Assembly (NCBI RefSeq): GCF_015689335.1
Contig: NZ_CP065053.1
Coordinates: 4,836,001-4,900,000, forward strand
DNA from: Massilia antarctica
GTDB taxonomy: Bacteria > Pseudomonadota > Gammaproteobacteria > Burkholderiales > Burkholderiaceae_D
Direction: 5' to 3'
DNA: 64,000 nucleotides
Positions within the stretch are counted from its first letter, which is position 1. Each line of letters opens with the position of its first letter. Both the position numbers and the translations under genes were made by a program. A model generated the notes under the pieces. It worked only from the letters and a program-made list of their open reading frames with translations, searched no databases and was not told the origin of the DNA. This document shows, piece by piece, positions 62,503 to 64,000 of the stretch.

Positions 62503-64000
62503 ATGAAACAGAAGAAACTCAGTTGGCTGATCGCGAGCCTGTTCGCCTTGCCGCTCGCTGCGGCCGACGCCCACACCCAAGCCGACGAGGTGCAGCAAGT
62601 GACCGTGTCCGGCATCCGTTCCTCGGTGCGCAATGCGCTGGCGGTCAAGGAAGCGTCGGACAGCATGGTCGAAGTGATCGCCTCCGAAGACATCGGCAAG
62701 CTGCCCGACACCACCATCGCCGAATCCCTGGCGCGCTTGCCCGGCCTGTCGTCCGGCATGGATCGCGGCAATGCCAGCCAGGTGGTGGCGCGCGGCCTGG
62801 GCCCGCGCTTCATCGACGCCACCCTGAACGGGCGCGAACTGGCCACGTCGGAGCCGGATCGTTCGGTGCGTTTCGAGCAGTTTCCATCCGAGTCGCTCAG
62901 CGGCGCCACCGTCTACAAGACCCAGTCGGCCGACCTGGTGGAAGGCGGCGTGGCCACCATGATCGACCTGAAAACCGTGCAGCCGCTCAAATACAGCGGC
63001 CGCCAGGCCTCGCTGCGCGCCGATGCGCTGTATTACGCGCTGGGGCGCGATATCCCGGGCGCGAAGAAAACCGCGCCGCGCGTGGGTGGCATCTACCTCG
63101 ACCAGTTCTTCGACAAGTCGCTTGGCGTGGCGCTCGCGTTCAGCTACCAGGACCAGCCCTCGCTGCAAAAGAACAAGGATCACTGGGGCTTCAACGAAGC
63201 GCATTCGGGCGACATCGATGGCGATGGCAAGACCGACAAGACGCCGTGGGGCTTCCAGGACAAGGTCTTGCGCGGCAGCGACGAGCGCTCCAGCGTGCTC
63301 GGGAAAGTCGAATGGAAGAATGGCGAGAGCCTCGTTACCGCCGACGCCTACTACGCGCTGGCCAGGATCCGCGAACCGGGCCTGCAGCACTGGACCGGCG
63401 ACATCGGCAACTGGGACAACGGCCAGAAGTCGCGCTACAGCAAGCTCGATATCCGCGACGGCTACGTGACCGGCGCCACTGTGGCCGATACGGGCTTTAG
63501 CAACCACGATTCGCTCTGGGTGCAGGACACCGGCACCCTGGTGCTGGGCGTGGACGGCAAAACCACGGCCGGTGCATGGAAGCTCGAAGCGGACCTGTCG
63601 ACCTCGCGCGCGGAACGCGACAGCCAGTGGCGCGACCTGCGCCAGTTCAGCCGCGGCACGGGCACCGTCAGCTGGGCCTTCACCGGCAACGAGCGGCAAG
63701 ACTTCTCGCTCGGCCAGGACAGCGGCAACCCCGCCGGTTTCTGGGGGCCGACGATGCACATCGATACCGACGGCCACCTCAAGGATGAACTGGGCGCGCT
63801 GCACCTGAACGCGGCGCGCGACACCGACCTCGGAGCCGTCAAGCGCCTCAAGTTCGGCGCGCGCGCCACCCACCGGGAAAAATCGTACGGCCAGACCACC
63901 TGGGAAGTCGCACCGCTGGCGGCCATTCCCGATGCCGACTACGACACCGTCAACGTGGCCGGCATGGCGCCCTACATCGCGCTGCGCGACTTCGGCGCCA
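62503..64000 (+). CDS. TonB-dependent receptor, partial at the window edge
   Basis: At least 499 residues of an outer-membrane receptor, running off the right end. A signal peptide ends near AAADAH. The plug has VTVSGIRSSVRNALAVKEAS, IGKLPDTTIAESLARLPGL, VARGLGPRFIDATLNGRELA and GGVATMIDLKT, the pattern of large carbohydrate-type receptors in Xanthomonas, Caulobacter and relatives. CAGGAGACC precedes the ATG. By position it would import galactosides for the GH35 enzyme and ABC importer. The AT-rich leader contains an AAGCATGCTT palindrome (62373-62382) that may be a regulator site. Confidence 0.9.
   Translation, partial: MKQKKLSWLIASLFALPLAAADAHTQADEVQQVTVSGIRSSVRNALAVKEASDSMVEVIASEDIGKLPDTTIAESLARLPGLSSGMDRGNASQVVARGLGPRFIDATLNGRELATSEPDRSVRFEQFPSESLSGATVYKTQSADLVEGGVATMIDLKTVQPLKYSGRQASLRADALYYALGRDIPGAKKTAPRVGGIYLDQFFDKSLGVALAFSYQDQPSLQKNKDHWGFNEAHSGDIDGDGKTDKTPWGFQDKVLRGSDERSSVLGKVEWKNGESLVTADAYYALARIREPGLQHWTGDIGNWDNGQKSRYSKLDIRDGYVTGATVADTGFSNHDSLWVQDTGTLVLGVDGKTTAGAWKLEADLSTSRAERDSQWRDLRQFSRGTGTVSWAFTGNERQDFSLGQDSGNPAGFWGPTMHIDTDGHLKDELGALHLNAARDTDLGAVKRLKFGARATHREKSYGQTTWEVAPLAAIPDADYDTVNVAGMAPYIALRDFGA

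Overview
The window reads as chromosome of a high-GC betaproteobacterium, most likely an Oxalobacteraceae soil or plant-associated genus of the Massilia/Duganella type. This is inferred from gene content and codon bias, with no marker gene such as rRNA present. Supporting signs are a PEP-CTERM-like surface protein, a TonB receptor, beta-glucan and beta-galactoside hydrolases, and a DgoD closely matching the enterobacterial enzyme. No CRISPR array, IS element, integrase or rRNA was seen. Most long open frames opposite real genes are GC-rich antisense shadows and are omitted.

Layout. 1-5.9 kb (minus): the end of a C13 (legumain-type) peptidase gene, psd, a periplasmic binding protein, an MFS exporter, an HD hydrolase and an RNase H-fold protein. 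6.0-6.9 kb (minus): a YXWGXW-repeat protein with a Ca-binding-like DxDxDG tail. 7.1-10.3 kb (plus): a very large penicillin-binding transpeptidase. 10.4-19.0 kb (plus): a compact six-gene cluster. It has two unrecognised proteins, a probable band-7-like protein, a protein that looks like a duplicated Lon-type protease domain, a double zinc-ribbon SPFH/coiled-coil protein, and a SHOCT-kinase-FGE fusion. 19.1-26 kb: OsmC, pirin, a 35-residue membrane peptide, a tandem duplication of a porin plus PstS-like pair, and a DUF2804 protein. 26.0-28.2 kb: a GH16 laminarinase with a clear promoter and LacI-type operators. 28.5-31.7 kb: small hypothetical genes and a metallo-beta-lactamase fold protein.

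31.7-42.2 kb (mostly minus): a second phospho-signalling block with an FHA protein, a PP2C phosphatase, an MFS exporter, an SH3b protein, another FHA protein, a SEDS (FtsW/RodA) polymerase carrying its own FHA-like domain, a Ser/Thr kinase and a glycine-zipper protein. With the large PBP at 7.1 kb, this gives one window the same parts list as the actinobacterial rodA-pbpA-pknAB-pstP-fha locus, in a betaproteobacterium and with unusual fusions. This is the strongest candidate for an undescribed system.

42.4-52.9 kb: a metallophosphoesterase, tRNA-Pro(UGG), an M28 peptidase, an ETHE1-like hydrolase, small genes, a frameshifted beta-helix lipoprotein, a PQQ-type sugar dehydrogenase, a seven-blade PLL-type lectin, a small acidic protein and a PEP-CTERM-like DUF4114 protein. 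53.1-64 kb (plus): a galactose/beta-galactoside catabolic block with dgoD, GH35 beta-galactosidase, an SMP-30-like lactonase candidate, a three-gene sugar ABC importer, a GbpR-like LysR regulator and a TonB receptor that runs off the end. Together these would import galactosides across the outer membrane, cleave them in the envelope, import the sugar and oxidise it through galactonate.
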